A DNA stretch of 64,000 nt from CAVSSX01 sp963730735 (GTDB taxonomy: Bacteria; Actinomycetota; Acidimicrobiia; Acidimicrobiales; RAAP-2), in assembly GCA_963730735.1 (NCBI GenBank), contig CAVSSX010000010.1:1-64000 (forward strand), written 5' to 3'. Each line of letters opens with the position of its first letter. The stretch's first letter is position 1. The notes under the pieces are model-generated. The model saw only the letters and a program-made list of their open reading frames with translations, was not told the origin of the DNA and searched no databases. The position numbers were made by a program, and so were the translations under genes. Of this stretch, positions 44,444-53,723 are shown piece after piece.

Positions 44444-45475
44444 TCAGCGAGACGTCGAGGTGATCAGCACCCGCTTGAGCGCGTCGAACTCCTCGAGGCA
44501 CTGCCCGCTGCCGATGGCCACGCAGTTCAGCGGGTCACGGGCCACCACGATGGGCATGCCGGTCTCGTGCGTGAGGCGGGCGTCGAGGCCGTGCAGCATG
44601 GCCCCGCCGCCGGTCAGCACGATGCCCTGCTCCATGATGTCGGCGGCGAGCTCGGGCGGCGTGCGGTCCAGGGTCACCTTGACGGCGTCGATGATGGCCG
44701 ACACCGGCTCCTCGATGGCGTGGCGGATCTCCTCGGTCGAGACCACGACCGTCTTCGGGAGCCCGGTGACCAGGTCACGACCCCGGATCTCGGCGTGGAG
44801 CTCCTCCTCGAGCGGGTAGGCCGACCCGAGGGCGATCTTGATCTCCTCGGCCGTGCGCTCACCCAGGGCCAGGCTGAACTCCTTCTTCACGAACGAGACG
44901 ATGGCCTCGTCGAGCTCGTCCCCACCGATGCGGACCGACTGGCTGCAGACGATGCCGCCGAGGGAGATGACCGCCACCTCGGTGGTGCCGCCGCCGATGT
45001 CGACCACCATGTTGCCGGTGGGCTCGTGGACGGGCAGCCCGGCGCCGATGGCCGCCGCCATGGGCTCCTCGATGATGTAGGCCTTGCGGGCGCCGGCGTA
45101 CTCGGCCGCCTCCATGACCGCCCGCTGCTCGACCCCGGTGATGCCCGAGGGCACGCAGATGACCATGCGGGGCTTGGCGAACCGGCGCTGGTGGACCCGG
45201 TGGATGAAGTAGCGGAGCATCTTCTCGCAGATCTCGAAGTCGGCGATGACCCCGTCCTTCAGCGGCCGGATGGCCTGGATGTTGCTCGGCGTGCGGCCGA
45301 TCATCCGCTTGGCCTCGGCCCCGACGGCCAGGGGCCGTCCGTCCTTCACGTCGACGGCGACCACCGACGGCTCGTTGAGCACGATGCCCCGGCCGCGGAC
45401 GTACACGAGGGTGTTGGCCGTCCCGAGGTCGACGGCCATGTCACGACCCAGCAGGTTCAATCGGTTGTCGGCCAT
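44444..45475 (-). CDS. mreB: Rod shape-determining protein MreB
   Basis: Actin-like filament protein that directs lateral wall synthesis. ATG 45475 is used because GGAGGA lies about 10 nt upstream; the product starts MADNRLNLLGRDMAVDLGTA. Phosphate-binding loops are DMAVDLGTANT and NMVVDIGGGTTEVAVI; VLTGGGAMLHGLD is the third nucleotide-binding part. 343 residues, normal length. First gene of mreB-mreC-mreD-mrdA, which implies rod-shaped or branching cells. Confidence 0.96.
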   Translation of the reverse strand: MADNRLNLLGRDMAVDLGTANTLVYVRGRGIVLNEPSVVAVDVKDGRPLAVGAEAKRMIGRTPSNIQAIRPLKDGVIADFEICEKMLRYFIHRVHQRRFAKPRMVICVPSGITGVEQRAVMEAAEYAGARKAYIIEEPMAAAIGAGLPVHEPTGNMVVDIGGGTTEVAVISLGGIVCSQSVRIGGDELDEAIVSFVKKEFSLALGERTAEEIKIALGSAYPLEEELHAEIRGRDLVTGLPKTVVVSTEEIRHAIEEPVSAIIDAVKVTLDRTPPELAADIMEQGIVLTGGGAMLHGLDARLTHETGMPIVVARDPLNCVAIGSGQCLEEFDALKRVLITSTSR

Positions 45476-45563
45476 CGAGGCAGTCTCCTCCGCGAGCAAC
45501 AGCACCGGACGGCCGGAGCCGGGCCCGGTGGTGATGTGGCCCCAACCCTACGGGACCGACGGA

Positions 45564-45588
45564 TCGGGCACAAGGGCGCCGTGCCCGA
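45564..45588. promoter_or_regulatory. 8-bp inverted repeat upstream of mreB
   Basis: TCGGGCAC (45564-45571), a 9-nt loop, GTGCCCGA (45581-45588). It sits in the 170 nt between ndk and mreB, about 90 nt upstream of the mreB start. No T-run follows on either strand, so an operator or leader structure is as likely as a terminator for ndk. Confidence 0.35.
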
Positions 45589-45645
45589 AATTGCAGCGTT
45601 TATGCAGGCTGAGGGCCTAAGCGCCCCTCGGGCGTCGCCGAAGGG

Positions 45646-46056
45646 TCAGGCGAGGCCGGGGAAGAACAGGGCGATCTCCCGGTCGGCCGATTCGGGCGAA
45701 TCCGAGGCGTGGACGATGTTCTCGGCCGTCACCGTGGCCAGGTCGCCCCGGATCGTCCCGGGGGCCGCCTCGGCCGGGTTGGTCGACCCGACGAGGAGGC
45801 GCACGATCGACGTCACGTCGTCGGGGCCCTCCACCACCATGGGCAGCGCCGGCGACCGGGTGATGAAGACCACCAGGCGGTCGTAGAAGTCCTTGCCCTG
45901 GTGCTCGGCGTAGTGCTGGGCCGCCACCTCGGCGGTGATCGTCCGCAGCTCGGCCGCCACGACCCGCAGGCCCTTGCGCTCGAGTCGGCCCACGACCTCG
46001 CCGATCAGACCGCGTTCGACGCCGTCGGGCTTCACGATGACCAGGGTGCGCTTCAC
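45646..46056 (-). CDS. ndk: Nucleoside diphosphate kinase
   Basis: Balances nucleoside triphosphate pools through a phospho-His intermediate. 136 residues from the GTG/ATG at 46056: KRTLVIVKPDGVERGLIGEV, then TNPAEAAPGTIRGDLATVTA and the active His in NIVHASDSPESADREI. The length is that of the family. Confidence 0.96.
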   Translation of the reverse strand: MKRTLVIVKPDGVERGLIGEVVGRLERKGLRVVAAELRTITAEVAAQHYAEHQGKDFYDRLVVFITRSPALPMVVEGPDDVTSIVRLLVGSTNPAEAAPGTIRGDLATVTAENIVHASDSPESADREIALFFPGLA

Positions 46057-46090
46057 GAGGCGAGGACCCTAGCAGGGCCCCCGGACGCGA

Positions 46091-46132
46091 CTCGGCCGCC
46101 GCAGCGCCCGGGAGGGCGACACGGCGGCCGAG
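46091..46132. terminator. Long two-part hairpin upstream of ndk
   Basis: CTCGGCCGCCG - cag - CGCCC - ggga - GGGCG - aca - CGGCGGCCGAG. An outer perfect 11-bp stem and an inner perfect 5-bp stem are separated by symmetric 3-nt internal loops. It lies 34 nt upstream of the ndk start on the minus strand. It could end transcription from the gene before it or act as an ndk leader structure. Confidence 0.5.
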
Positions 46133-46151
46133 GTCCGCGAACCCCGAGGGG

Positions 46152-46193
46152 CCCGGGCGGACCGGCCACGAGAGGCGACCGGTCCGCTCCGGG
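46152..46193 (-). terminator. Hairpin directly after the NHL-protein stop
   Basis: CCCGG-GCGGACCGG, a 13-nt loop, CCGGTCCGC-t-CCGGG: fourteen base pairs with a single bulged T, touching the stop codon at 46194-46196. It is the probable end of the exported-protein transcript, although no T-run is present. Together with 46091-46132 it forms two tandem hairpins. Confidence 0.5.
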
Positions 46194-48559
46194 TCAGCCC
46201 TCGGTGGCCATGCCCACGATCGGCGCCGAGAGGGGCTTGCCGCCCATCGAGCCGAGGAACGGAGCGTTGCCGTAGGCGAAGACCCCGCCGTCGGTGGCGA
46301 CGAACTCGTAGCCGCCGCCGTCCGCCGTGGCCGCCATGCCGGTCACCGGCTTGGCCAGGGTCAGGTTCCCCGTCGACCCGTAGAACGGGGCGTTGTAGGA
46401 GAAGACCCCACCGTCGGAGCCGAGCAGCCAGTAGCCACCGGTCGCCGGGTCGACGGTCAGGCTGACGATCGCCCCGTTGAGGTGCGTACCGGCCGGCGAA
46501 CCCTGGGCCGTGGCGTCACCGAAGGCGTAGACGCTGCCGTCCTTGCCCACCACGTAGTACCCGTTGCCGCTGGGCGTCACCGAGATGCCGGCGATGTTGT
46601 TCACGTGGACCCCGTTGCCCGGGACGCTGCCCAGGTAGGGGGCGTTGAAGGCGTAGATCCCGCCGTCGCTGCCGACCACCCAGTAGCCACCGGTGTTCGG
46701 GTCGGCGGCGATGCCGACGATGTTGGACACGCTGGCGTAGGCCGGGACCGCACCGGCGAAGCCGGCGTCCCCGTAGTTGAAGATCCCGCCGTCAGCGGCG
46801 ACGAACCAGTAGCCGCCACCGTCCTTGGTCGAGGTCATGGCCACCACCGGCTTGTTCAGGTGGATCGCCCCGGTGGAGCCGTAGAACGGCGCACCGAAGG
46901 AGAACACCCCACCGTCAGAACCGAGCAACCAGTAGCCCTTCGATCCCGGCGTCGGAGGCGCCGGCGGCGGGGTCGTGGTCGTCGTCGTGGTGGTCCCCGC
47001 AGGAACGCTCACCACGTTGGATGCCGCCGACGCTGCCGACGGGAGGCCCGTGTTGGAGTTGAGCGCCTTCACGGTGAAGGTGTAGCTCGCTCCGGCCTGC
47101 GGGGCGCTCACCGTGTAGCTGGTGGCGTTGTTGACCGTCACCGGCGCACCGGCGGTCCCGTTCACGACGGGTGTCACCGAGTACGAGGTGATGCCGGCCA
47201 CTCCGGTCCAGCCGACCGTGACGTTCCCCGAGCCGGCGCTGTAAGCAGCGGCGCCGATGACGGGGGCGTCCGGGGTGGACAGCGACGACACCTGGTACAC
47301 CCGCAGGTGGTCCCCGATGTAGAGGTTGCCCGCCGGGTCGACGGCCACGCCGACCGGGTAGCCCATGGGCGAGCTGGTGGCGGCCACGCCGTTGACGGCC
47401 GGGCCCTCGGTGCCGTTACCGGCCACGATGGAGAGCTGGCCACCCGGAGTGACCTCGGCCACCTGGGAGATGCCCGACGGCCGATGGCCGGCGGGGCCGG
47501 CACGATGGCCGGGTCCACACCGGTGCTGCCGACGTACACGTCGCCCTGGTTGTCGACGGCCAGCGATCCCGGCTGCAGCGGGGTGCTGGTGGCGGCCCCG
47601 GCGACCATCGGCGTGGTGCCGTTGGCGGCCTGGGTGCCGTTCCCGGCGAAGACCGAGAGGTTGTGGGTGGTCAGATCCACCTTGTCGACCACGTGGTACA
47701 GCTCATCGGCGAGGTACATCGAGTTGCCCGAGATGACCAGGCCGAAGGGGCTGCCGATGGGGGTCGAGGTAGCCGGACCGGCCTGCTGCTGGCCCGAGAC
47801 GCCGGTCCCGACGACCACCGAGAGGTTGGCGTTGGACTGGCCGGGGTTGGTGACCTCCTCGATCACGTGGTTGCCATAGTCGCTGATGTACATGTTCCCG
47901 GCACCGTCGAAGGTGATCGCCTCGGGGTTGTTCAGCTGCGACCCGGTCGGCGGTCCGGCGGTGTAGCCGCCGGCGCCGGTGCCGGGAACCAACACCACCG
48001 GGGGGCCGGCGGACTGGATCACGGGGGCGATGCCGGCGATCACCGAGAGGTGCGCCGAGCCAGTGCCGGGGTTGGTGACCTGCTCGATCACGCTGTTCTG
48101 CGTGTCGGCGATGTACAGGCTGCCGTCGTGATACGTAACCCCGACCGGCTGGTCGAGATCCGAGGCGGTCGGCGAGCCGGCGGTCGGTGCGCCCGGCGTC
48201 CCCTGTCCGGTCGTCGGGTCCAGGTGGCCGGCCACGATCGACAGGTTGCCGTTGGGCGTCACCTCCTCGACCAGGTTGGCGTAGGAGTCGGCCATAAAGA
48301 TGTCACCCGACGGGTCGGTGGTCACCTCCTCGGCCGAGCCCAGCGGGCTCTGCGTGGCGGGACCGGCGGTGACCCCTTGCCCCGGGGGGGCAATGGCGAA
48401 GGAACCGTTCCCGGCGTAGAAGGTGAGGACCCCCGTGGCGGCCGCCGCGCTGGTGGGCGCCGCGGCCAATGTGGCGCCCAACCCCCCAACCAATGCAACT
48501 GACGAAAGGGCGGCAACGGTGCGCCGTCCCTTTCCACGAGTAAGTCGCCGACTTCCCAT
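46194..48559 (-). CDS. Exported NHL-propeller / Fn3 / 42-residue-repeat protein; one frameshift
   Basis: ATG 48559, with AGAGGA 8 nt upstream. A basic start and hydrophobic stretch (TVAALSSVALVGGLGATLAA) ending in ATG form a signal peptide. About 350 residues of NHL-like repeats follow, with units such as EAITFDGAGNMYISDYGNHV and PVGVTYHDGSLYIADTQNSV. The frame shifts by one base near 47480. It continues VAVDPAGNLYIGDHLRVYQV, then a fibronectin type III-like domain (VTVGWTGVAGITSYSVTPVV) and a short Thr-rich linker. Six copies of the YWLLGSDGGVFSF-type 42-residue unit end the protein. Total about 788 residues. Probably a surface or secreted adhesion/recognition protein; there is no catalytic motif. 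Confidence 0.8.
46197..46934 (-). repeat. Six coding repeats of 41-43 residues
   Basis: Units begin YWLLGSDGG, YWFVAADGG, YWVVGSDGG, YYVVGKDGS, YWLLGSDGG and YEFVATDGG. They share the DGG-xFxFG-FYGS pattern of the repeats at 23859-24605, but with more divergence between copies. Confidence 0.88.
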
Positions 48560-48823
48560 ATGAATTCCTCTCGTAAATCCGGATTTTCGCCGGACGCAAT
48601 CCTGGCAGAGACAACTGCTCCGGATGGATCGGTACCCCGGGTTCGGGCGAGAGGAAACCCCCGTGACCTGGTTTTTTTTGGACTAGTGCCGATGGGGGAG
48701 GGAAAGCTCCACCATCTGGATGAGAAAACTCATACAGATGGTGGAGACCAGAGATTCAAACCTTCATTTATGCCAAACCTTCACCACAGCTTTTCCCCCG
48801 AATGTGGATACGGGGTAGCCGAT
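48560..48823. other. AT-richer intergenic region upstream of the NHL-protein gene
   Basis: 264 nt between the folC stop and the start at 48559. It contains the long hairpin at 48708-48745, a run of eight T (plus strand, 48672-48679) and no recognisable gene. Its lower GC content fits a promoter region for the minus-strand exported-protein gene. Confidence 0.5.
48708..48745. terminator. 16-bp hairpin with AAAA/TTTT loop downstream of folC
   Basis: TCCACCATCTG-g-ATGAG, loop AAAA, CTCAT-a-CAGATGGTGGA. Sixteen base pairs form with a single G.A mismatch. It starts about 80 nt after the folC stop on the minus strand. It is the best-paired structure in the window but has no T-run right after it on either strand, so termination, RNA stabilisation or protein binding are all possible. 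Confidence 0.6.
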
Positions 48824-50173
48824 TTAGTGATCGGTGGCGCGCTCCATGAGGAGCCAGCGGGCGTCGGCCACGACGTACAGGGAGCCGGTGACGACCAGCA
48901 TCCCGTCCTCGTCGACCATGTCGAGGCCGCGGTCGACGGCATCGACGACCGACGTGGCCACCACGGCGTCGAACCCGAGCGACGTGGCGGCCTCGGCCAC
49001 CACCTCGGCCGACTGGGCCCGGGGCGAGTCGGGGGCGCAGGCCACCACGATCCCCACCCCGGCCGAGCGCAGGGGCTCGAGCATGGCCGACGGGTCGCGC
49101 CCGGTCAGCATGCCGACCACGGCGATCCCCTCCCCTTCGACCGAGAACTCCTCGACCAACGAGGCGGCCAGGGCGGCCATCCCGGCGACGTTGTGGGCCC
49201 CGTCGACCAGCCGCAGCGGCTGGTGACCGACCACCTCGAGGCGACCGGGCACCGAGACCCGGGAGAACCCCTCCTCCACCACCGCCTCGTCGAGCGGTGA
49301 CCCGAAGAAGGCCTCCACCGCCGCCAGGGCACAGGCGGCGTTGCGGCCCTGGTGGGCCCCGTGCAGCGGGAGCAGCAGCTCACCGTAGGCGGCACCGGGC
49401 GTGCGCACGTCGATCAGGCGACCGCCGACGGCCACCCGGTTGGCCGTGCAGTCGAACTCCACCCCCCGGACCCAGATCTCCCCGGCCCCGGCCGCATCGG
49501 CGGCGTCGCGGATGATCTTGACCAGCGTGGGGTCGGTCTCCCCGATGACCGCCCGGCTCCCGGCCTTGATGATCCCGGCCTTGTCGGCGGCGATGTCCTC
49601 CACGGTCGGGCCGAGCACGTCGGTGTGGTCCAGGCTGATGTTGGTGATCACGGCCACGTCGCCGTCGACCACGTTGGTCGAGTCCCAGGTGCCGCCGAGA
49701 CCGACCTCGACCACCGCTGCGTCCACCGCCTCGTCGGCGAACCAGCGCAGCGCCGCCCCGGTCAGCAGCTCGAAGCGGGTCGGCCGCTCGGCCAGCATCG
49801 GCTCGGAGAGGGCCAGGGCCGAGAGGACGTCGGCGAACTCGGCATCGTCGATGGGTTCCCCGTTGCGGGCCAGCCGCTCGTTCACCCGGGAGAGGTTGGG
49901 GCTGGTGTAGGTCCCGACCGACAGCCCCATGGCGCCGAGGAGGGCGGTGGCGATGGCCGCCGTCGAGCCCTTCCCGTTGGTCCCGGTGACGTGGATCGAC
50001 GGGAACGCCGCCTGCGGGTCGCCGAGCACCGCCGCCAGGGCCCGCATGCGGTCGAGCGTGGGCACGGCCCGGCGGGTGGGCATGCCCCGCTCGAAGTCGA
50101 TGTGGCCGTCCAGCCAGGTGAGGGCGTCCTCCAGCGAGGCGAACGGGGCGACGGGGAGCGGGGTGTCGGCCAT
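48824..50173 (-). CDS. folC: Folylpolyglutamate / dihydrofolate synthase
   Basis: Adds glutamate to (dihydro)folates. 449 residues from ATG 50173. Mur-ligase-fold ATP loop in SIHVTGTNGKGSTAAI, then TYTSPNLSRVNERLARNGEP and VVEVGLGGTWDSTNVV. SLDHTDVLGPTVEDIAADKA and the C-terminal RLVDGAHNVAGMAALAASLV follow. Normal length. It lies 37 nt after clpX on the same strand. Confidence 0.94.
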   Translation of the reverse strand: MADTPLPVAPFASLEDALTWLDGHIDFERGMPTRRAVPTLDRMRALAAVLGDPQAAFPSIHVTGTNGKGSTAAIATALLGAMGLSVGTYTSPNLSRVNERLARNGEPIDDAEFADVLSALALSEPMLAERPTRFELLTGAALRWFADEAVDAAVVEVGLGGTWDSTNVVDGDVAVITNISLDHTDVLGPTVEDIAADKAGIIKAGSRAVIGETDPTLVKIIRDAADAAGAGEIWVRGVEFDCTANRVAVGGRLIDVRTPGAAYGELLLPLHGAHQGRNAACALAAVEAFFGSPLDEAVVEEGFSRVSVPGRLEVVGHQPLRLVDGAHNVAGMAALAASLVEEFSVEGEGIAVVGMLTGRDPSAMLEPLRSAGVGIVVACAPDSPRAQSAEVVAEAATSLGFDAVVATSVVDAVDRGLDMVDEDGMLVVTGSLYVVADARWLLMERATDH

Positions 50174-50210
50174 GGTCGTCAACCGGGCGACACGGTCGCC
50201 CGAGGGTTGC

Positions 50211-51487
50211 TCAGGAAGCGGCCCGACGGCTCCGGGTGACCTTGGCCGGCGGGTCACCAACGGGGACCAGGGTCGGGTTGACCCGGTCGAGCACCACGGC
50301 CCGGTCGACCACGCACTTGCCCACGTCGCTGCCGCGACGGGAGGTCGTACATGACGTCGAGCAGCACCTCTTCGAGGATGGCCCGCAGGCCCCGGGCGCC
50401 GGTGCCCCGCAGGAGGGCCTGCTCGGCCACCGCCTCGAGGGCGTCCTCGGTGAACTCCAGCTTCACCTTGTCGAGCTCGAACGTCCGCTCGTACTGGCGC
50501 ACCAGGGCGTTCTTCGGCTCGACCAGGATCTTGATCAGGGCGTCCTTGTAGAGCTGGGACACGGCGCTCACCACCGGGAGCCGGCCGATGAACTCGGGGA
50601 TGAGGCCGAACTTGATCAGGTCCTCGGGCAGCACGTGGCGGAGCATCTCGGCGTCGTCGCGCTCGGTCCGGCGGACCTCGGCCCGGAAGCCGATGCCCTT
50701 GCGGCCGATCCGACTCTCGATGACCTTCTCCAGGCCGGCGAAGGCGCCACCACAGATGAACAGGATGTTGGTCGTGTCGATCTGGATGAACTCCTGGTGG
50801 GGGTGCTTGCGGCCCCCCTGGGGCGGCACCGAGGCGGTGGTCCCCTCCAGGATCTTGAGCAGGGCCTGCTGCACGCCCTCGCCCGACACGTCCCGGGTGA
50901 TCGACGGGTTCTCGCTCTTGCGGGCGATCTTGTCGATCTCGTCGATGTAGATGATCCCGGTCTCGGCCCGCTTGACGTCGTAGTCGGCCGACTGGATCAG
51001 CTTCAAGAGGATGTTCTCGACGTCCTCGCCCACGTACCCGGCCTCGGTCAGCGCCGTGGCGTCGGCGATGGCGAACGGCACGTTCAGCATGCGGGCCAGC
51101 GTCTGGGCCAAGCAGCGTCTTGCCGCAGCCGGTCGGGCCGAGCAGCAGGATGTTCGACTTGGACAGCTCGACGCCGTCCTCGGAGGTCGTGCCGGCCTGG
51201 ACCCGCTTGTAGTGGTTGTAGACGGCGACCGACAGGATCTTCTTGGCGTACTCCTGGCCGACCACGTAGTCGTTCAGGAAGTCGAAGATCTCACGCGGCT
51301 TGGGCAGATCCTCGAAATTGATCTCCGAGGTCTCGGTGAACTCCTCGGCGATGATGTCGTTGCACAGGTCGATGCACTCGTCGCAGATGTACACGCCGGG
51401 GCCGGCAATGAGCTTTTTGACCTGCTTCTGCGACTTCCCACAGAAGCTGCATTTGACGAGGTCACCCCCTTCGCCGAACTTCGCCAC
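50211..51487 (-). CDS. clpX: ClpX, ATP-binding subunit of Clp protease; two frameshifts
   Basis: AAA+ unfoldase that feeds ClpP. GTG 51487. The N-terminal zinc domain has C13, C16 (KCSFCGKSQ) and C35, C38 (YICDECIDLC). Walker A is LLLGPTGCGKTLL. An extra base near 51110 then breaks the frame, which resumes AQTLARMLNVPFAIADATAL with the pore loop GYVGED and Walker B GIIYIDEIDKIARK. A second break near 50338 precedes VVDRAVVLDRVNPTLVPVGD and the stop at 50211. About 425 residues after correction. Both breaks are likely errors in an essential-type gene. clpP and tig are directly upstream. Confidence 0.93.
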
Positions 51488-51569
51488 GGTGCTGTTCTCC
51501 CCTTGCTCGTTCGTTCCAGAACTCGAGTGGTATGACCCGCCGGCCGTCGATGACGACCGAGTGCAGACC

Positions 51570-52220
51570 TTAGGCGGCGCCGAGTGCCTCCAGTGGCACC
51601 AGGTCCCGGGTGTTGATCACTTCGTCGATGACCCCGTACTCCACGGCCTCACCGGCGGTGAGGATGTAGTCCCGATCGGTGTCCTTGGACACCTTCTCGA
51701 CCGCCTGCCCGGTGTCGGCGGCCAGGATGCCGGTCAGCAGGTCGCGCATCCGGAGGATCTCCTTGGCCTGCAGCTCGATGTCGCTGGCCTGGCCCTCGAC
51801 CCCGCCGAACGGCTGGTGCAGGAGGATCCGGGCGTGCGGCAGGGCGAAGCGCTTGCCGTGGGCACCGGCGGCCAGCAGGACCGCCGCCGCCGAGGCCGCC
51901 TGGCCGAAGCAGAAGGTCGACACGTCGGGCTTGATGAACTTCATCGTGTCGTAGATGGCGAAGAGAGCGGTGATGTCGCCCCCGGGCGAGTTGATGTAGA
52001 GGTGGACGTCCTTGTCCGGCTCCTCGGACTCCAAGAACAGCATCTGGGCGCAGATCAGGTTGGCCACGGTGTCGTCGACCGGCGTGCCCAGGAAGATGAT
52101 CCGCTCCTTCAACAGGCGCGAGTACAGGTCGTAGGCCCGCTCACCCCGGTTGGACGACTCGACCACGGTGGGGACGAGGTACCCCTGGGCCCGGTAGCGG
52201 TCCCCTGCGTGCGTACTCAT
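51570..52220 (-). CDS. clpP: ATP-dependent Clp protease proteolytic subunit
   Basis: Serine protease barrel partner of ClpX. 216 residues; ATG 52220 overlaps the tig stop (ATGA). Catalytic Ser110 is in CFGQAASAAAVLL, His135 in RILLHQPFGG, Asp near 184 in DTDRDYILTAGEAVEYG. The N-terminus (LVPTVVESSNRGERAYDLYS) is of normal form. Only one clpP is seen here; actinobacteria often have two. Confidence 0.95.
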   Translation of the reverse strand: MSTHAGDRYRAQGYLVPTVVESSNRGERAYDLYSRLLKERIIFLGTPVDDTVANLICAQMLFLESEEPDKDVHLYINSPGGDITALFAIYDTMKFIKPDVSTFCFGQAASAAAVLLAAGAHGKRFALPHARILLHQPFGGVEGQASDIELQAKEILRMRDLLTGILAADTGQAVEKVSKDTDRDYILTAGEAVEYGVIDEVINTRDLVPLEALGAA

Positions 52221-53629
52221 GCGTCCTCCTCGTCCGTGACCTCGGCCCCGTCGGCCTCGGCCACCACGTTCGGTTCGTCAGGCTCGTCCTGCGCACCCGG
52301 TGTTTCCTCGTCGGTCCCCTGGTCGGCCCGCAGGGCGTCCCGGGAGATCGGCGTGCCCTCGTCGTCGACCAGCTCCACGTTGTCGAGCAGCCACGTCAGC
52401 GCCTTGGCCTTCTTCTGTTCCGAGCGTACCGCGCCGGTCCTGCCGGCGCGATCAAGCTGGTCGCTCAAGTCCTCGGGCTCGAGCTCCATCCGGGCGGCCA
52501 TGGCCACGATCTCGTCGGCCAGCTCCTCGTCGGTGACCGTGATCGACTCGGCGTCGGCCACGGCCCGCAGGGCCAGGTCGCCCTTCACCGCCCGTTGGGC
52601 GTCGGTCCGGATCTCGGCCAGCAGGTCGTCGCCGGTCCGGCCGGTGGCCGCCAGCAGCTGGTCGATGCTGAGGCGCTGCTCCTCCAGCCGGTGGCTCAGG
52701 TCGTGGACCCGCTGGTTGACCTCCTCGTCCACCAGCACCGAGGGGACCTCCTCGTCGTCCACCAGCTCGATCAGGGCGGCCACGGCGTTGTCCCGCAGGG
52801 CCATCTGGGCCTGGACCACCTTGACCCGGCCCATGCGGGTCCGCAGGTCCTCGCGCAGGGCCTCGGCCGTCTCGAACTCCGAGCTCTCGGCGGCCCACTC
52901 GTCGGTCACCTCGGGCAGCTGCTTGGCCTGCACGTCCTTGACCAGCACGGTGAAGGCGATCTCCTCGAGGCCTTCGGGCGTGGCCGAGAAGGTCAGCACC
53001 TGACCCGGGGTCGAGCCCCGGAGCTGCTCGTCGAGCTCGGGCACGACGTTGCCGCTCCCGAGGGAGTAGAGGAAGTCGTCGGCCCCGAGGGCCTCCTCGC
53101 CGGCGGCCGTCGTGCCGTGGATGTTGATGGTCACCTGGTCGGTGTCGATGGCCGGGCGCGACACCTCGATCAGCTGGGCCTCGTTCTCCCGCAGCCGGTC
53201 GATCTGGGCCTCGACCTCCTCGTCGGTCACGGCCAGTCCGGGGATGGTGACCTTGAGGCCCTGGTAGCCGGCGACGCCGACCGTCGGACGGACCTGGACC
53301 ACGGCGTCGAAGGCCACCGGGCCGCTCTCCTCGCCCGAGGTGATGTCGATCTCGGGGGCGGCGATGGGGTCGACCTCGGCGTCCACGATGGCCCGGGCGT
53401 AGAAGTCCGGCAGGGCCTCCCGCAGCGCCTCCGAGCGCAGGGCCACGGCCCCGCCCATCCGGGCCTCGAGCACCTTGCGGGGCACCTTGCCCGGTCGGAA
53501 CCCGGGGATCCGGGCCTCTCGGGCCAGGTTCCGGACGACGTCATCGAGAACTTTGTCGACCTCCGGCTCCTCGATCTCGACCGAAAGTCGGACGAGGTTT
53601 CCTTCTTGGGGTTCGGCGGTCGCTCGCAT
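52217..53629 (-). CDS. tig: Trigger factor
   Basis: Ribosome-bound chaperone and prolyl isomerase. 470 residues from ATG 53629. The ribosome-binding signature is IPGFRPGKVPRKVLEARMG. An FKBP-like domain follows (VTINIHGTTAAGEEALGADD), then helical arms (VDEEVNQRVHDLSHRLEEQR). A very acidic C-terminal tail (DQGTDEETPGAQDEPDEPN) ends it. tig-clpP-clpX order is standard. Confidence 0.95.
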   Translation of the reverse strand: MRATAEPQEGNLVRLSVEIEEPEVDKVLDDVVRNLAREARIPGFRPGKVPRKVLEARMGGAVALRSEALREALPDFYARAIVDAEVDPIAAPEIDITSGEESGPVAFDAVVQVRPTVGVAGYQGLKVTIPGLAVTDEEVEAQIDRLRENEAQLIEVSRPAIDTDQVTINIHGTTAAGEEALGADDFLYSLGSGNVVPELDEQLRGSTPGQVLTFSATPEGLEEIAFTVLVKDVQAKQLPEVTDEWAAESSEFETAEALREDLRTRMGRVKVVQAQMALRDNAVAALIELVDDEEVPSVLVDEEVNQRVHDLSHRLEEQRLSIDQLLAATGRTGDDLLAEIRTDAQRAVKGDLALRAVADAESITVTDEELADEIVAMAARMELEPEDLSDQLDRAGRTGAVRSEQKKAKALTWLLDNVELVDDEGTPISRDALRADQGTDEETPGAQDEPDEPNVVAEADGAEVTDEEDA

Positions 53630-53723
53630 AGTCGGATCGTCACTCTACTGGTCCCCGAGAAGACCCCGGGTCGGCTGGGGCGCCGGTGTCGGCCGGCCCC
53701 GTTCCCCGTCAGCTCAGGTCAGC

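Noticed and set aside
50338..51115. Programmed frameshifting in clpX
   Set aside because: No slippery heptamer with a downstream structure is evident, and similar single-base breaks occur in a dozen unrelated genes of the window. Sequence error is the simpler reading.
48824..51487. Apparent ClpX-FolC fusion
   Set aside because: The open frame continues only because of the ClpX indel near 51110. The rest of ClpX, including its stop at 50211, lies in other frames, and folC has its own ATG at 50173.
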